Part shown: in pieces, positions 9,814 through 19,618 of the stretch
Position numbering within the stretch: the first letter of the stretch is position 1
How the letters are laid out: each line of letters starts with the position of its first letter
NCBI RefSeq assembly: GCF_003851545.1
Contig: NZ_BHVX01000008.1
Span: 186,001-250,000, forward strand
Direction of reading: 5' to 3'
Origin: Ralstonia sp. SET104
GTDB lineage: Bacteria > Pseudomonadota > Gammaproteobacteria > Burkholderiales > Burkholderiaceae
DNA length: 64,000 bases
The notes under the pieces: generated by a model
The model's input: only the letters and a program-made list of their open reading frames with translations
The model's database searches: none
Told to the model about the DNA's origin: nothing
Made by a program: the position numbers and the translations under genes

Positions 9814-11313
9814 ATGACCGCATCCACGATCAAAGCCCTGTCCGCCCAACTCGCCGCCAAGGAGGTTTCGGCGGAAGAACTGGCGCGCCACTACCTGTCG
9901 CGCATCGAGGCGGGGGCGCACCTCAACGCCTTCACCCATGTCGATGCCGAATTGACGCTCGCCCAGGCGCGAGCCGCCGACACGCGCATCGCAGCCGGCA
10001 ACGCGGCGCCGCTGACCGGCGTGCCGATCGCGCACAAGGACGTGTTCGTCACGCGCGGCTGGCGCGCCACGGCCGGCTCCAAGATGCTCGGCAACTACGT
10101 CAGCCCGTTTGATGCCACCGTGGTCGAGCGCCTGGGCGCTGCCGGCATGGTGACGCTGGGCAAGACCAACATGGACGAATTCGCCATGGGTTCGTCCAAC
10201 GAGAACTCGGCCTTCGGCGCGGTCAAGAACCCGTGGAACGTCGAGCACGTGCCGGGCGGCTCGTCGGGCGGCTCGGCAGCGGCTGTGGCGGCCGATCTGG
10301 CGCCAGCCGCAACCGGCACCGACACGGGCGGCTCGATTCGCCAGCCGGCATCGTTCTCAGGTATCACCGGGATCAAACCGACGTATGGGCGCGTGTCGCG
10401 CTACGGGATGATCGCCTTTGCCTCGTCGCTGGACCAGGGCGGCCCGATGGCGCGCACGGCTGAAGACTGCGCGCTGCTGCTGTCTGCCATGGCCGGCTTT
10501 GATCCGCGCGATTCCACCAGCCTGGAACCGGGCCGCGGTGGCGATACGGAAGATTTCAGCCGCCTGCTCGGCCAGCCCCTGCAAGGCGCCGATGCAGCGC
10601 GTCCGCTGGCAGGCCTGCGCATCGGCCTGCCCAAGGAATACTTTGGCGCAGGCTTGGCCGATGACGTGCGCAATACGGTGCGTGCCGCGCTGGCTGAACT
10701 GGAAAAGCTCGGTGCCACGCTGGTCGACATCAGCCTGCCCAAGACCGAGCTGTCGATCCCGACGTACTACGTGATCGCCCCGGCCGAAGCGTCGTCCAAC
10801 CTGTCGCGCTTTGACGGCGTGCGCTACGGCCACCGCGCGGCGGAATACCGCGACTTGGCTGACATGTACCGCAAGTCCCGCGCCGAGGGTTTCGGCTGGG
10901 AGGTCAAGCGCCGCATCCTGGTGGGCGCCTATGTGCTGTCGCACGGTTATTACGACGCGTACTACCTGCAGGCGCAGAAGATCCGCCGCATCATCGCGCA
11001 GGATTTCCAGAACGTGCTGGCCGGTGCCAGCCGCCAATGCGACGTGATCATGGGGCCGGTGGCCCCGACCGTCGCCTGGAAACTCGGCGAGAAGACCAGT
11101 GACCCGGTGCAGATGTACCTGGCCGACATCTTCACGCTGTCGACCAGCCTGGCCGGCCTGCCGGGCATGAGCGTGCCGGCCGGTTTTGGCGCCAACGGTC
11201 TGCCGGTTGGCTTGCAGATCATCGGCAACTATTTTGAAGAGGCGCGCATGTTGCAGATTGCACATGCGTTCCAGCAGGCGACCGACTGGCACAACCGCCA
11301 GCCGGCCGCCTGA
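9814..11313 (+). CDS. gatA: Asp/Glu-tRNA amidotransferase subunit A
   Basis: 499-residue amidase-signature enzyme that releases ammonia from glutamine for transamidation. The Ser-cisSer-Lys triad is visible: Lys75 in VPIAHKDVF, Ser150 in [10 protein letters not shown] and Ser174 in [13 protein letters not shown], the spacing expected for GatA. It follows gatC. gatB is displaced by two unrelated genes about 1.6 kb downstream. Confidence 0.96.
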   Translation: MTASTIKALSAQLAAKEVSAEELARHYLSRIEAGAHLNAFTHVDAELTLAQARAADTRIAAGNAAPLTGVPIAHKDVFVTRGWRATAGSKMLGNYVSPFDATVVERLGAAGMVTLGKTNMDEFAMGSSNENSAFGAVKNPWNVEHVPGGSSGGSAAAVAADLAPAATGTDTGGSIRQPASFSGITGIKPTYGRVSRYGMIAFASSLDQGGPMARTAEDCALLLSAMAGFDPRDSTSLEPGRGGDTEDFSRLLGQPLQGADAARPLAGLRIGLPKEYFGAGLADDVRNTVRAALAELEKLGATLVDISLPKTELSIPTYYVIAPAEASSNLSRFDGVRYGHRAAEYRDLADMYRKSRAEGFGWEVKRRILVGAYVLSHGYYDAYYLQAQKIRRIIAQDFQNVLAGASRQCDVIMGPVAPTVAWKLGEKTSDPVQMYLADIFTLSTSLAGLPGMSVPAGFGANGLPVGLQIIGNYFEEARMLQIAHAFQQATDWHNRQPAA

Positions 11314-11352
11314 GGCCCGTTTCGACGATCCCGCTGTACGCAGGAGGCACGC

Positions 11353-11826
11353 ATGAACCACCGCATCCGCACTGCACTTTGGCTGGGGCTTGCCGCTGGC
11401 CTGCTGGCGGCGTGCGTGCCGATTCCGCTGCCGTCGCTTCCGGGCTTGGGCCGGCCGACGCCGATTTCCGATCGGCGCATCGACGTCAACGGCTACTGCA
11501 GCCAGACCGAGGAGGACGGCTTCCGCGAGCAGGCGACGCTCACGGTGGCCGACAACAACGTCAGCGCAATGCAATGGCAACTGTGGGTCGGCCGGCGCGG
11601 TTCGTGCCGGTTTGATCTGTCGACGTTCCAGCAGACCAAGCGCCGCCCCAGCATCGAACTGCGCGAGCGCAACAGCAATTGCACATTGATGGTCTGGCAG
11701 GATCCGCGCCGCGTGACGCTGGCGCACGCCAATTGCGAAGCGCACTGCACGCCCGGCATCTATGAAGAAGCGTGGCCAGTGATGTTCGATCCGCAAACGG
11801 GCCAGTGCGCCCGGAATGCCCGCTGA
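11353..11826 (+). CDS. Hypothetical lipoprotein
   Basis: 157 residues. The N-terminus MNHRIRTALWLGLAAGLLAAC is a lipoprotein signal with lipobox LAAC (Cys about 21), so it should be membrane-anchored. The mature part begins with a Pro-rich linker and holds six further cysteines in small clusters (GYCSQ, GSCRF, NCTL, NCEAHC, GQC), suggesting periplasmic disulfides. I recognise no domain. An AGGAGG-like site lies 8 bases before the ATG. It sits 40 bases after gatA and its stop overlaps the next start, so it is probably cotranscribed. Confidence 0.7.
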   Translation: MNHRIRTALWLGLAAGLLAACVPIPLPSLPGLGRPTPISDRRIDVNGYCSQTEEDGFREQATLTVADNNVSAMQWQLWVGRRGSCRFDLSTFQQTKRRPSIELRERNSNCTLMVWQDPRRVTLAHANCEAHCTPGIYEEAWPVMFDPQTGQCARNAR

Positions 11827-12842
11827 TGCGCTCGGTAATGTCCGCAGTGATGCGTACATCGCTTCGCGTGTTTGCGGGGTTGGCCGGCGCCTTGGCGCTG
11901 CACGCCGTCGCGCAACCGACGCCGGACGCTGAAGGCGCCCTGCCGGATATGCCGGCTGCGCGTGCACCGTCGTCAGCAGAACTGGATGTGCAGACGGTGG
12001 AGATTCCACGTGCATCCATGAAGGATGCGGAGGACGCGCCGCAAACGCTGACTGCCTATTGGGTCGCATCGTCCACATCGCCCACATCGCCCATCAAGGC
12101 GCCCGCTGGCGGTTCGCCGGTGGTGATCGCCTTGCACGGCTGCAGCGGCCTGTACACGCAGACCGGTACGGATGCCAAGGCGCTGGGCTCGCGGTATCGC
12201 GGTTATGCGCAGTGGCTGCGCGCACGCGGTTACGCCGTGGTGTTCCCGGACAGCTTTGGCCCGCGCGGCAAGCCGCACGGCATCTGCACTGAGCGCACCG
12301 CCGCGCGTGATATCAATGGGACTGTCCGGCGGGCCGACGTTCTGGCGACGATCCGCTGGGTGGCCACGCAGCCGGGCGTGGATGCCCGCCGCATTGTGCT
12401 TCTGGGCTGGTCCAACGGCGCGCAAGCGGTGCTGGAAGCTGTGGACGGCAGCCGCGCATGGCCCGCCGATACGCCGCCGGTCAATCGCGCCGTGGCGTTC
12501 TACCCGGGCTGTGCGTCGGCGCAAAAGCGGGCCGATTATCGGTTGAACGCGCCGCTGCTGCTCTTGGCCGGCGGCAACGACGACTGGACCCCCGCCGATC
12601 ACTGCCAGGCATTGCAGACCGCCGTGCTGGCCCGCCAGCCGCAGGCGCGTTTCGAGCTGGACATGTTTGGCGGCGCGTATCACGGCTTTGACGGCACGGC
12701 GCCGGTCAAGGAGCGCAGCGGCATTCCGAATGGGCGCCAGAATGGGCGACATACGGGCACCGTCACCGTTGGCGGTGATCCGGCGGCACGCGAAGCGGCA
12801 TTCGCGAAGCTCGCGGCGTGGCTCGATGCGCCGCACCCCTGA
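11826..12842 (+). CDS. Exported dienelactone-hydrolase-like alpha/beta hydrolase
   Basis: 338 residues with a hydrophobic signal-like N-terminus ending near HAVAQ. The alpha/beta-hydrolase core has oxyanion segment VIALHGCSGLY, nucleophile elbow LLGWSNGAQAV (Ser in GWSNG), an acid region (GGNDDWTP) and a late His (AYHGFDG). The family includes dienelactone hydrolases and other small esterases, and the substrate is unknown. The ATG at 11826 overlaps the preceding stop; ATGs at 11838 or 11850 are alternatives. It lies between gatA and gatB, but nothing indicates a role in translation. Confidence 0.75.
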   Translation: MRSVMSAVMRTSLRVFAGLAGALALHAVAQPTPDAEGALPDMPAARAPSSAELDVQTVEIPRASMKDAEDAPQTLTAYWVASSTSPTSPIKAPAGGSPVVIALHGCSGLYTQTGTDAKALGSRYRGYAQWLRARGYAVVFPDSFGPRGKPHGICTERTAARDINGTVRRADVLATIRWVATQPGVDARRIVLLGWSNGAQAVLEAVDGSRAWPADTPPVNRAVAFYPGCASAQKRADYRLNAPLLLLAGGNDDWTPADHCQALQTAVLARQPQARFELDMFGGAYHGFDGTAPVKERSGIPNGRQNGRHTGTVTVGGDPAAREAAFAKLAAWLDAPHP

Positions 12843-12914
12843 TCCGCACGGCAGCACACCAAGACTTAAGTACCTAGACATTCACACCACAACAATCGAC
12901 AGGACACACGCAAC

Positions 12915-14393
12915 ATGCAATGGGAAGTGGTGATCGGCCTCGAGACGCACACGCAGCTCTCGACGGTCTCGAAGATTTTCTCCGGCGCCTCCACCGCATT
13001 CGGTGCTGAGCCCAACACGCAGGCCGCACCGGTGGATCTGGCATTGCCGGGCGTGCTGCCGGTGCTCAACAAGGGCGCTGTCGAGCGCGCGATCACGTTT
13101 GGCTTGGCCATTGGCGCCAAGATCGCGCCCAAGAGCATCTTTGCGCGCAAGAATTACTTCTATCCCGATCTGCCCAAGGGCTACCAGATCAGCCAGTACG
13201 AGATTCCGGTGGTGCAGGGTGGCACGCTCACCATCCAGGTGGAGGGCAAGAACGGCCAGCCCGGCTATGAGAAGACCGTGCAACTGACGCGCGCCCACCT
13301 GGAAGAAGACGCCGGTAAATCGCTCCACGAAGACTTTGCCGGCATGACCGGTATCGACCTGAACCGTGCCGGCACGCCGCTGCTGGAAATCGTGACCGAG
13401 CCCGACATGCGCAGCGCGGCCGAAGCCGTGGCGTATGCCAAGGCCCTGCACGCACTGGTGATGTGGCTGGGCATCTGCGACGGCAACATGCAGGAAGGCA
13501 GCTTCCGCTGCGATGCGAACGTCTCTGTGCGCCGGGGCCCGGATGCGCCCTTTGGCACGCGCTGCGAGATCAAGAACCTGAACTCGTTCCGCTTTCTGGA
13601 AGAAGCCATCAACTACGAAGTGCGCCGCCAGATCGAGCTGATCGAAGACGGCGGCACCGTGGTGCAGGAAACCCGCCTGTACGACCCCGACCGCAAGGAA
13701 ACGCGCTCGATGCGCAGCAAGGAAGACGCGCAGGATTACCGCTACTTCCCCGATCCCGACCTGCTGCCGCTCGTCATCGGCGACGACTGGGTCGACCGCG
13801 TGCGCGCCACGCTGCCCGAACTGCCCGCCGCCATGGCTGCGCGCTTTGAATCGGCCTACGGCTTGCCGAAGTACGACGCCAGCATCCTGACCGCCACCAA
13901 GGCCACCGCCGCGTACTTCGAAGCCGTCGTGGCCGCGGTTGGGGGCGATACGGGCGCTGCCAACGCCAAGGCTGCGGCCAACTGGATCATGGGCGAGGTT
14001 GCCTCGAACCTGAACCGCGCCGATCTGGAAATCGATGCTGCACCGGTGTCGCCTGCGCAACTGGCCAAGCTGCTCGCGCGCATTGCTGACGGCACGATCT
14101 CGAACAACACCGCCAAGAAGGACGTCTTCCCGGCCATGTGGGCTGGCGAGAGCAGTGGCGATGCCGACGCGATCATCGCCGAGAAGGGCCTGAAGCAGAT
14201 GTCGGATTCCGGCGAGTTGGAAAAGATCATCGACGACGTGCTGGCGGCGAATGCCAAGTCGGTGGAAGAATTCCGTGCGGGCAAGGAGAAGGCGTTCAAC
14301 GCACTGGTCGGCCAGGCCATGAAGGCCACGCGGGGCAAAGCCAACCCCGCACAAGTGAACGATTTGCTGAAGAAGAAACTGGGCGCAGCCTAG
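12915..14393 (+). CDS. gatB: Asp/Glu-tRNA amidotransferase subunit B
   Basis: 492 residues, starting [20 protein letters not shown], the conserved GatB start. GatB is the tRNA-binding kinase subunit that phosphorylates the misacylated residue and accepts ammonia from GatA. The cradle domain with [12 protein letters not shown] and the C-terminal YqeY-like tail ending [10 protein letters not shown] are present. It completes the amidotransferase set with gatC and gatA. Confidence 0.96.
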   Translation: MQWEVVIGLETHTQLSTVSKIFSGASTAFGAEPNTQAAPVDLALPGVLPVLNKGAVERAITFGLAIGAKIAPKSIFARKNYFYPDLPKGYQISQYEIPVVQGGTLTIQVEGKNGQPGYEKTVQLTRAHLEEDAGKSLHEDFAGMTGIDLNRAGTPLLEIVTEPDMRSAAEAVAYAKALHALVMWLGICDGNMQEGSFRCDANVSVRRGPDAPFGTRCEIKNLNSFRFLEEAINYEVRRQIELIEDGGTVVQETRLYDPDRKETRSMRSKEDAQDYRYFPDPDLLPLVIGDDWVDRVRATLPELPAAMAARFESAYGLPKYDASILTATKATAAYFEAVVAAVGGDTGAANAKAAANWIMGEVASNLNRADLEIDAAPVSPAQLAKLLARIADGTISNNTAKKDVFPAMWAGESSGDADAIIAEKGLKQMSDSGELEKIIDDVLAANAKSVEEFRAGKEKAFNALVGQAMKATRGKANPAQVNDLLKKKLGAA

Positions 14394-14413
14394 GAAACCA
14401 GACCCCAAGCACC

Positions 14414-15109
14414 ATGAACGCACAAGACGTCGCCAACTATCTGCAAGCGCATCCGGCCTTCTTTGAAGAACACGCCGAGTTGCTGGCCGCCATTCAGTTG
14501 ACCAGCCCGCACAGCCACCGCGCCGTGTCGTTGCAGGAGCGCCAGATGGAAATCCTGCGCGACAAGAACAAGCACCTCGAACTCAAGCTGTCGGACCTCA
14601 TGCGCCACGGTAACGAGAACGACCGCACACAGCAGCGCGTGCACGCGTGGACAACGCGCCTGCTGGGCGAAGCCGACACGCACGCGCTGCCGTACGCGGT
14701 GCTGGATGGCTTGCGCGAGATTTTTGAAGTGCCCGCCGTGGCGCTGCGCGTGTGGCAGGTGGGCGAAGAGTTCGCGCACCTGGAAGTGGCGCAGGGCGTG
14801 AGCGAGGAAGTACGCCTGTTCGCAGCCGGCCTGCGCGCGCCGTATTGCGGCGCCAATGCAGGCTTCGAGGCGGCTGGCTGGCTCGACACGTCGGACACCG
14901 GCGGCGAGGCCATCGAGTCGCTCGCCATTGTCACGTTGCGCGTGCCGGTACGTGGGGATGCCGATGCCGATGCCAGCGCCGCGCCGGCCTTCGGCCTGCT
15001 GGTGCTCGGCTCGCCAGATGCCCGCCGCTTCCACGACGGCATGGGCACGACCTATCTGGCGCAGATCGGCGAACTGGCCGCCGCCACGCTCAACCGCCTG
15101 CGCGACTGA
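14414..15109 (+). CDS. DUF484 family protein
   Basis: 231 residues starting MNAQDVANYLQAHPAFFEEH, the classic DUF484 N-terminus, followed by a helical stretch and a GAF-like C-terminal domain. The family is typically encoded beside xerC, as here, where xerC starts 13 bases downstream. A biochemical role is not established to my knowledge. The ATG at 14414 is chosen because the conserved domain begins there. Confidence 0.88.
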   Translation: MNAQDVANYLQAHPAFFEEHAELLAAIQLTSPHSHRAVSLQERQMEILRDKNKHLELKLSDLMRHGNENDRTQQRVHAWTTRLLGEADTHALPYAVLDGLREIFEVPAVALRVWQVGEEFAHLEVAQGVSEEVRLFAAGLRAPYCGANAGFEAAGWLDTSDTGGEAIESLAIVTLRVPVRGDADADASAAPAFGLLVLGSPDARRFHDGMGTTYLAQIGELAAATLNRLRD

Positions 15110-15122
15110 GCGCACGCGCCAC

Positions 15123-16112
15123 ATGCCGCAATCTGCCCACCACGAGGATCGCGACGCACCCGCGCCACCGCATCCGCAGATTGCGGCCTATCTCGATGCA
15201 TTGAAGTTCGAGCGGCAACTCTCGCCGCACACGCTGGAGAGCTACGGCCACGAGCTGGCCGTGCTGCAGCGCCTGGGCGCGCAACACGCCGCCGGCATCG
15301 ACCTCACGCAACTGCAGACCCACCACATTCGCCGCATGATGGCGCAACTGCACGGCAACGGTCTGTCGGGCCGCAGCATTGCGCGGGCGCTGTCGGCGTG
15401 GCGCGGCTGGTTCAAGTGGATGGCGCTGCGCGATGCGGCGGTCACCGCCAATCCGGTGGATGGCGTGCGTGCGCCGAAAAGCCCCAAGCGATTGCCCAAA
15501 GCGCTGTCCGTCGAACACGCTGTTGCGCTGATGGAGCAATTGCCCGGCGACGATGCCGAGACGATTCGGGACCGCGCCGTCAACGAGTTGTTCTATTCGT
15601 GCGGGCTGCGTTTGTCTGAGCTGGTCAGCCTGGACTTGCGCCACGTGAAGGCCGGCGAGTACGAATCGGCCAGCTGGCTGGACCTCGACGCGCGCGAGGT
15701 GATGGTGCTCGGCAAGGGCAGCAAGCGGCGCACCGTGCCGGTCGGCTCCAAAGCCGCCCAGGCGCTGGCCGCGTGGCTGGCGGTGCGCGAGCAACTGGCC
15801 AAGCCGGATGCCGCGCCGGAAGATGCGCATGCGCTGTTTCTCTCGCCGCGCGGCAAGCGGATTGCGCAGCGGCAGATCCAGCTGCGCATGAAGCGCAACG
15901 CCATCGAGGGGGGGGTGCCGGCCGATGTGCATCCGCACGTGCTGCGGCATTCGTTTGCGACGCATATGCTGCAGTCTTCTGGCGATTTGCGCGCGGTGCA
16001 GGAACTGCTTGGGCACGCCAGCATTGCCAGCACGCAGGTTTATACTTCGCTCGATTTTCAGCACCTGGCCAAGATCTACGATCAGGCGCATCCCCGCGCG
16101 AAGAAGAAGTAG
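15123..16112 (+). CDS. xerC: Tyrosine recombinase XerC
   Basis: 329-residue site-specific recombinase that, with XerD, resolves chromosome dimers at dif. Catalytic residues are in order: Arg163 (SCGLRLSEL), Lys198 (GKGSKRR), His272 and Arg275 (HPHVLRHSF), His298 (LGHAS) and nucleophile Tyr307 (STQVYTS). The N-terminal SAM-like DNA-binding domain is intact. Coding sequence at 15908-15915 contains eight consecutive G bases, a possible slippage site. The ATG at 15123 follows DUF484 closely, so the two are probably cotranscribed. Confidence 0.95.
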   Translation: MPQSAHHEDRDAPAPPHPQIAAYLDALKFERQLSPHTLESYGHELAVLQRLGAQHAAGIDLTQLQTHHIRRMMAQLHGNGLSGRSIARALSAWRGWFKWMALRDAAVTANPVDGVRAPKSPKRLPKALSVEHAVALMEQLPGDDAETIRDRAVNELFYSCGLRLSELVSLDLRHVKAGEYESASWLDLDAREVMVLGKGSKRRTVPVGSKAAQALAAWLAVREQLAKPDAAPEDAHALFLSPRGKRIAQRQIQLRMKRNAIEGGVPADVHPHVLRHSFATHMLQSSGDLRAVQELLGHASIASTQVYTSLDFQHLAKIYDQAHPRAKKK

Positions 16113-16148
16113 CGCTGCCCGCTTTGCCGGGCGAACCATCCCAGTCGT

Positions 16149-17345
16149 ATGCAAACCCTGATTCTCAAGCCCGGCAAGGAGCGCTCGCTGCTGCGCCGGC
16201 ACCCGTGGATTTTCGCCAACGCCATCGACCGTATGGAAGGCCGCCCGCCGGCCTCCGGTGCAACGGTGGTCGTGCGTGCCGCCAGCGGCCAGTTCCTGGC
16301 GCGCGCCGCATTCAGCCCTGTTTCGCAGATTCGCGCTCGCGTGTGGTCGTTTGACGAGGCCGAGCCCATCGATCACGCCTTCTTCAAGCGCCGCATCGCC
16401 GCTGCCGTGGCGTACCGCCGCGCGTGGGTGCACGACACCGACGCCGTGCGCCTCGTCATGGGCGAGGCCGACGGCCTGCCCGGCTTGATCGTCGACCAGT
16501 ACGGCACGGGCGAGACTGGCCAGCTTGTCTGCCAGTTCAGCGCTGCCGGCGTCGAGCACTGGAAGGACGCCATCGTCGCCGCGCTCATCAAAGAAACCGG
16601 CTGCCCGAACGTGTATGAACGTTCTGATGTGAGCGTGCGCGAGCGCGAAGGCCTGGAGCAGATGACCGGCGTGCTGGCCGGTGCCGAGCCGCCCGAAGAC
16701 CTGTCGGCCACCGAGCACGGCGTGCGGTATTACGTGGATGTGCGCGAAGGCCACAAGACCGGCTTCTACGTCGACCAGCGCGACAACCGCGCACTCGTCG
16801 GCGCACTGGCGAAAGACCGGGACGTACTCAACTGCTTCTGCTACACCGGCGGCTTCTCGCTGGCGGCATTGAAGGGCGGGGCGCGCTCGGTGGTGTCAAT
16901 CGATTCGTCTGGCGAAGCGCTGGCGGTGGCCGAGCGCAACGTCGCACTCAATGGCTTTGATGCCGCGCGCGCCGAGTGGCTCGATGCGGATGTGTTCAAG
17001 TCGTTGCGCAACTTCCGCGCGGAAGGGCGCCAGTTCGACCTGATTGTGCTGGACCCGCCCAAGTTTGCGGCGTCGGCGCAGCAGGTGGATCGCGCGGCGC
17101 GGGCGTACAAGGAGATCAACCTCGTCGGCATGCAATTGCTGCGTCCGGGCGGTCTGCTGTTCACGTATTCGTGCTCGGGCGCCATTGATGCAGACCTGTT
17201 CCAGAAGATCGTCGCTGGCGCGGCCGCCGATGCCAAGGTGACCGCGCGCATCCAGCGTCGGCTGGCCGGTGGTGTGGACCACCCGTTGCTGACAAGTTTC
17301 CCGGAGGGCGAATACCTCAAGGGCTTGTTGCTGCAGATCGGCTAG
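16149..17345 (+). CDS. rlmI: Class I SAM-dependent rRNA methyltransferase, RlmI-like
   Basis: 398 residues. An N-terminal PUA-like domain (MQTLILKPGKERSLLRRHPW) is followed by a Rossmann methyltransferase with NCFCYTGGFSLAA (SAM-binding), a DSSGEAL acidic loop and the DPPKFA catalytic motif. This architecture matches RlmI (YccW), which makes m5C1962 in 23S rRNA. Some family members have other targets, so the exact site is inferred. It starts 36 bases after xerC. Confidence 0.85.
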   Translation: MQTLILKPGKERSLLRRHPWIFANAIDRMEGRPPASGATVVVRAASGQFLARAAFSPVSQIRARVWSFDEAEPIDHAFFKRRIAAAVAYRRAWVHDTDAVRLVMGEADGLPGLIVDQYGTGETGQLVCQFSAAGVEHWKDAIVAALIKETGCPNVYERSDVSVREREGLEQMTGVLAGAEPPEDLSATEHGVRYYVDVREGHKTGFYVDQRDNRALVGALAKDRDVLNCFCYTGGFSLAALKGGARSVVSIDSSGEALAVAERNVALNGFDAARAEWLDADVFKSLRNFRAEGRQFDLIVLDPPKFAASAQQVDRAARAYKEINLVGMQLLRPGGLLFTYSCSGAIDADLFQKIVAGAAADAKVTARIQRRLAGGVDHPLLTSFPEGEYLKGLLLQIG

Positions 17346-17353
17346 CAATTTGT

Positions 17354-17391
17354 CGCAATTTTTGGCTTGTCCCGGCAAGCCAGAAATTGCG
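17354..17391. repeat. 16-bp perfect-pairing hairpin
   Basis: Left arm CGCAATTTTTGGCTTG and right arm CAAGCCAGAAATTGCG pair over all 16 positions (one T-G wobble) around the 6-base loop TCCCGG. It sits 9 bases after the methyltransferase stop and 35 bases before the next start. There is no immediate T-run on either side, so it is not a standard terminator. It may protect mRNA ends or be a transcribed regulatory hairpin. Confidence 0.65.
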
Positions 17392-17426
17392 AAGATGCGG
17401 CCCTTTGGTTTTTTCGCATCACGTCG

Positions 17427-17945
17427 ATGGCATCCAGCGCCGCCCATCACGCGACAGGCTGGGCGGCGGGTTTGATCGCCGCCACCTTCGTCGCACAGGC
17501 TTCCCATACCTCTCTTGAGCACCTCGGCAGCATCCTGGCGTTTTGCGCGGCAGTTGCCGGCAGCACTGCGCCTGACTGGATGGAGGTGGCGTGGTGGCGC
17601 CGCGCACGCCGCCTCTGGATCACGCATCGCACCGCCACCCATTGGGGCGTCGGCTGGATTGCGGTGCTGGTGCTGTCGTATCACGCGCTCGGCCACGGTC
17701 ACGCATGGGCGCCGCTGCTGTTCGGCTTTGCCTGCGGCGGGTTGATGCACCTGCTGGCCGATTGGCCCAACCCGCTGGGCGTGCCGTGGATCTGGGGCCG
17801 TCATTCCCTGAACCTTTGGAAGAGCGGGCGCTGCGATCTGATCGTGGTGATCCTGGCGTGGGGCGCAGCGTGCTGGCTGGCGCGGCCGTTGTGGGCAACG
17901 ACAGCGACACGTGTCCTCACGTGGTTCGCCCATCCAATGCGCTGA
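17427..17945 (+). CDS. YdjM-like membrane-bound metal-dependent hydrolase (DUF457)
   Basis: 172-residue protein with about four membrane helices. Conserved polar motifs HHATGWAAG, GSTAPDWMEV, HRTATHW and LMHLLADWPNPLGVPW carry His and Asp residues typical of the YdjM/DUF457 family. The family is annotated as inner-membrane metal-dependent hydrolases, but its substrate is not established. The ATG at 17427 gives the conserved MASSAAHHATG start; no strong ribosome-binding site precedes it. Confidence 0.75.
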   Translation: MASSAAHHATGWAAGLIAATFVAQASHTSLEHLGSILAFCAAVAGSTAPDWMEVAWWRRARRLWITHRTATHWGVGWIAVLVLSYHALGHGHAWAPLLFGFACGGLMHLLADWPNPLGVPWIWGRHSLNLWKSGRCDLIVVILAWGAACWLARPLWATTATRVLTWFAHPMR

Positions 17946-18077
17946 CGCAGCGCTATCGACACTGTCTGATGGTAGCCGGGCCTGCGAGCGACTAAGTTGA
18001 AACCGCCGGACGTCGCGCGTCCGAATCCAACTTCGTTTGCGCAACGCTTGCGCAAACGCCCTCACCGGGAGCCGTCG

Positions 18078-19604
18078 ATGACGCTGGATGTGACTCGCCA
18101 GGACCCTCGCTACAACACACTCAAACATGGTTTCAACCTGCGCTGGCCGGCAACGGATGCGCAGGCTGCCGGCCGCATCGCCCTCATTGAAAAGCCCGGC
18201 GATGTGGTGCCCGCCGTACAGCGCATCATCAACGCGGGCCAGCGCCCGACGGTGCGCAGCGGCGGACATTGCTATGAAGACTTTGTCTCCAACAACCCCG
18301 GCGGCACGATCGTCGACCTGAGCTTGCTTGACTCGCCCGAGGTGCACGCCGATGGCTCGGTGCGCATTCCGGCCGGCACGCAGAACTGGAACGGCTACCT
18401 CGAGCTGTACAAGCGCCACAACGTGACGCTGCCCGGCGGCTCGTGCTATTCGGTGGGCGCGGGTGGGCATATCTGCGGCGGCGGTTACGGGTTGCTATCA
18501 CGGCTGCAGGGGCTGACGGTGGATTGGCTTTCCGCCGTGGATATCGTTACCGTCGACAAGGCGGGCAAGGCGGCCGCGCGTACGGTGGACGCTGCGCACG
18601 ATCCGGATCTCTTCCGCGCATGCCGGGGTGCGGGCGGCGGCAATTTTGGTGTCATCACCGGCTACACGTTCGCCAAGCTGCCCGAGGCGCCGCAGGAAGT
18701 GGCGCTCGCCACCGTGGCGTTTGACTGGGCCAACATGACGCCCCAGCGCTTTGCCGAGCTGCTGCGCATCTACGGCGACTACTGGGAGACGCGCGGCAAG
18801 GACCCGGACACCTGGGGCATGTTCTCGCTGCTTAAGCTCACGCACAAATCGGCCGGGCAGATCGTGCTGCTCACACAGTTCTGCAACCCGGATGGCACGT
18901 GCCGTGATCTCTCTGTCCTCAATGATTTTCTGAACCGCTTCCAGGCCTGCGCGCCTGCACCGGTCAAGGGGCGCCCGCCCGGCTATGGCCCTGCGCACAA
19001 GCAAGGCATGGGGCAACTGCTTTGCTCCAAGCCGCACACCATCGTGCAATACGACTGGCTGACGGCCACGCAATACTTGAACGGCTCGGGCGTCAACCAG
19101 CGCGGCAAGTACAAGTCTGCTTACATGAAGCGCGGCTTTACGGCGCACGAGGCGCAGCGTATCTACACGCACCTCACGCGGACGATGCCCGGCCTGGATT
19201 TGAGCCAATCGCTGCTGCAGGTGGATTCGTACGGTGGCGCCACCAACAAGGCCGAGCGCATTGGCGATACCGCTGTGCCGCAGCGCGCGTCCATCATGAA
19301 GCTGCAATACCAGACGTACTGGGGCGCCCCTGCTGACGACGCGGGGCACCTGCGCTGGATCAGTGATTTCTACCGCGACGTCTACGGTGCCCCCGACGTG
19401 CCCGCCCCGCACAGCGGCACGCCCTACCCCGGTGACCGGTACGAGGGCTGCTACATCAACTACCCCGACGTCGACATGCTCGCCCACCCGTTCTGGCCGC
19501 AGCTCTATTACGGCAATGGCGACCTGTATGCATTTCTGCAGGAAGTGAAGCGCCGGTATGATCCGAACAACATCTTCCACCACGCGATGTCCGTGCGTGT
19601 GTGA
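18078..19604 (+). CDS. FAD-linked oxidase of the berberine-bridge-enzyme type
   Basis: 508 residues. The VAO/PCMH FAD-binding domain has [10 protein letters not shown] with flavin-linking His64, and [19 protein letters not shown] with Cys123 where bicovalent BBE-type enzymes attach the flavin. The C-terminal BBE segment ([11 protein letters not shown]) is present. Such enzymes oxidise sugars, oligosaccharides or alkaloid-like alcohols with O2; sugar C1 oxidation yields a lactone. The next gene is a lactonase, 14 bases downstream. There is no signal peptide. The ATG at 18078 follows GGGAG; a TTG at 17997 would add an unconserved extension. Confidence 0.82.
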   Translation: MTLDVTRQDPRYNTLKHGFNLRWPATDAQAAGRIALIEKPGDVVPAVQRIINAGQRPTVRSGGHCYEDFVSNNPGGTIVDLSLLDSPEVHADGSVRIPAGTQNWNGYLELYKRHNVTLPGGSCYSVGAGGHICGGGYGLLSRLQGLTVDWLSAVDIVTVDKAGKAAARTVDAAHDPDLFRACRGAGGGNFGVITGYTFAKLPEAPQEVALATVAFDWANMTPQRFAELLRIYGDYWETRGKDPDTWGMFSLLKLTHKSAGQIVLLTQFCNPDGTCRDLSVLNDFLNRFQACAPAPVKGRPPGYGPAHKQGMGQLLCSKPHTIVQYDWLTATQYLNGSGVNQRGKYKSAYMKRGFTAHEAQRIYTHLTRTMPGLDLSQSLLQVDSYGGATNKAERIGDTAVPQRASIMKLQYQTYWGAPADDAGHLRWISDFYRDVYGAPDVPAPHSGTPYPGDRYEGCYINYPDVDMLAHPFWPQLYYGNGDLYAFLQEVKRRYDPNNIFHHAMSVRV

Positions 19605-19618
19605 GGAGGAGCCACCTA

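Noticed and set aside
11838-11850. Internal ATGs as alternative starts of the hydrolase gene
   Set aside because: They cannot be excluded, but the ATG at 11826 that overlaps the lipoprotein stop fits coupled translation best.
10357-12087. 576-codon minus-strand frame across gatA and the lipoprotein gene
   Set aside because: No domain or start context; it is the mirror of well-supported genes.
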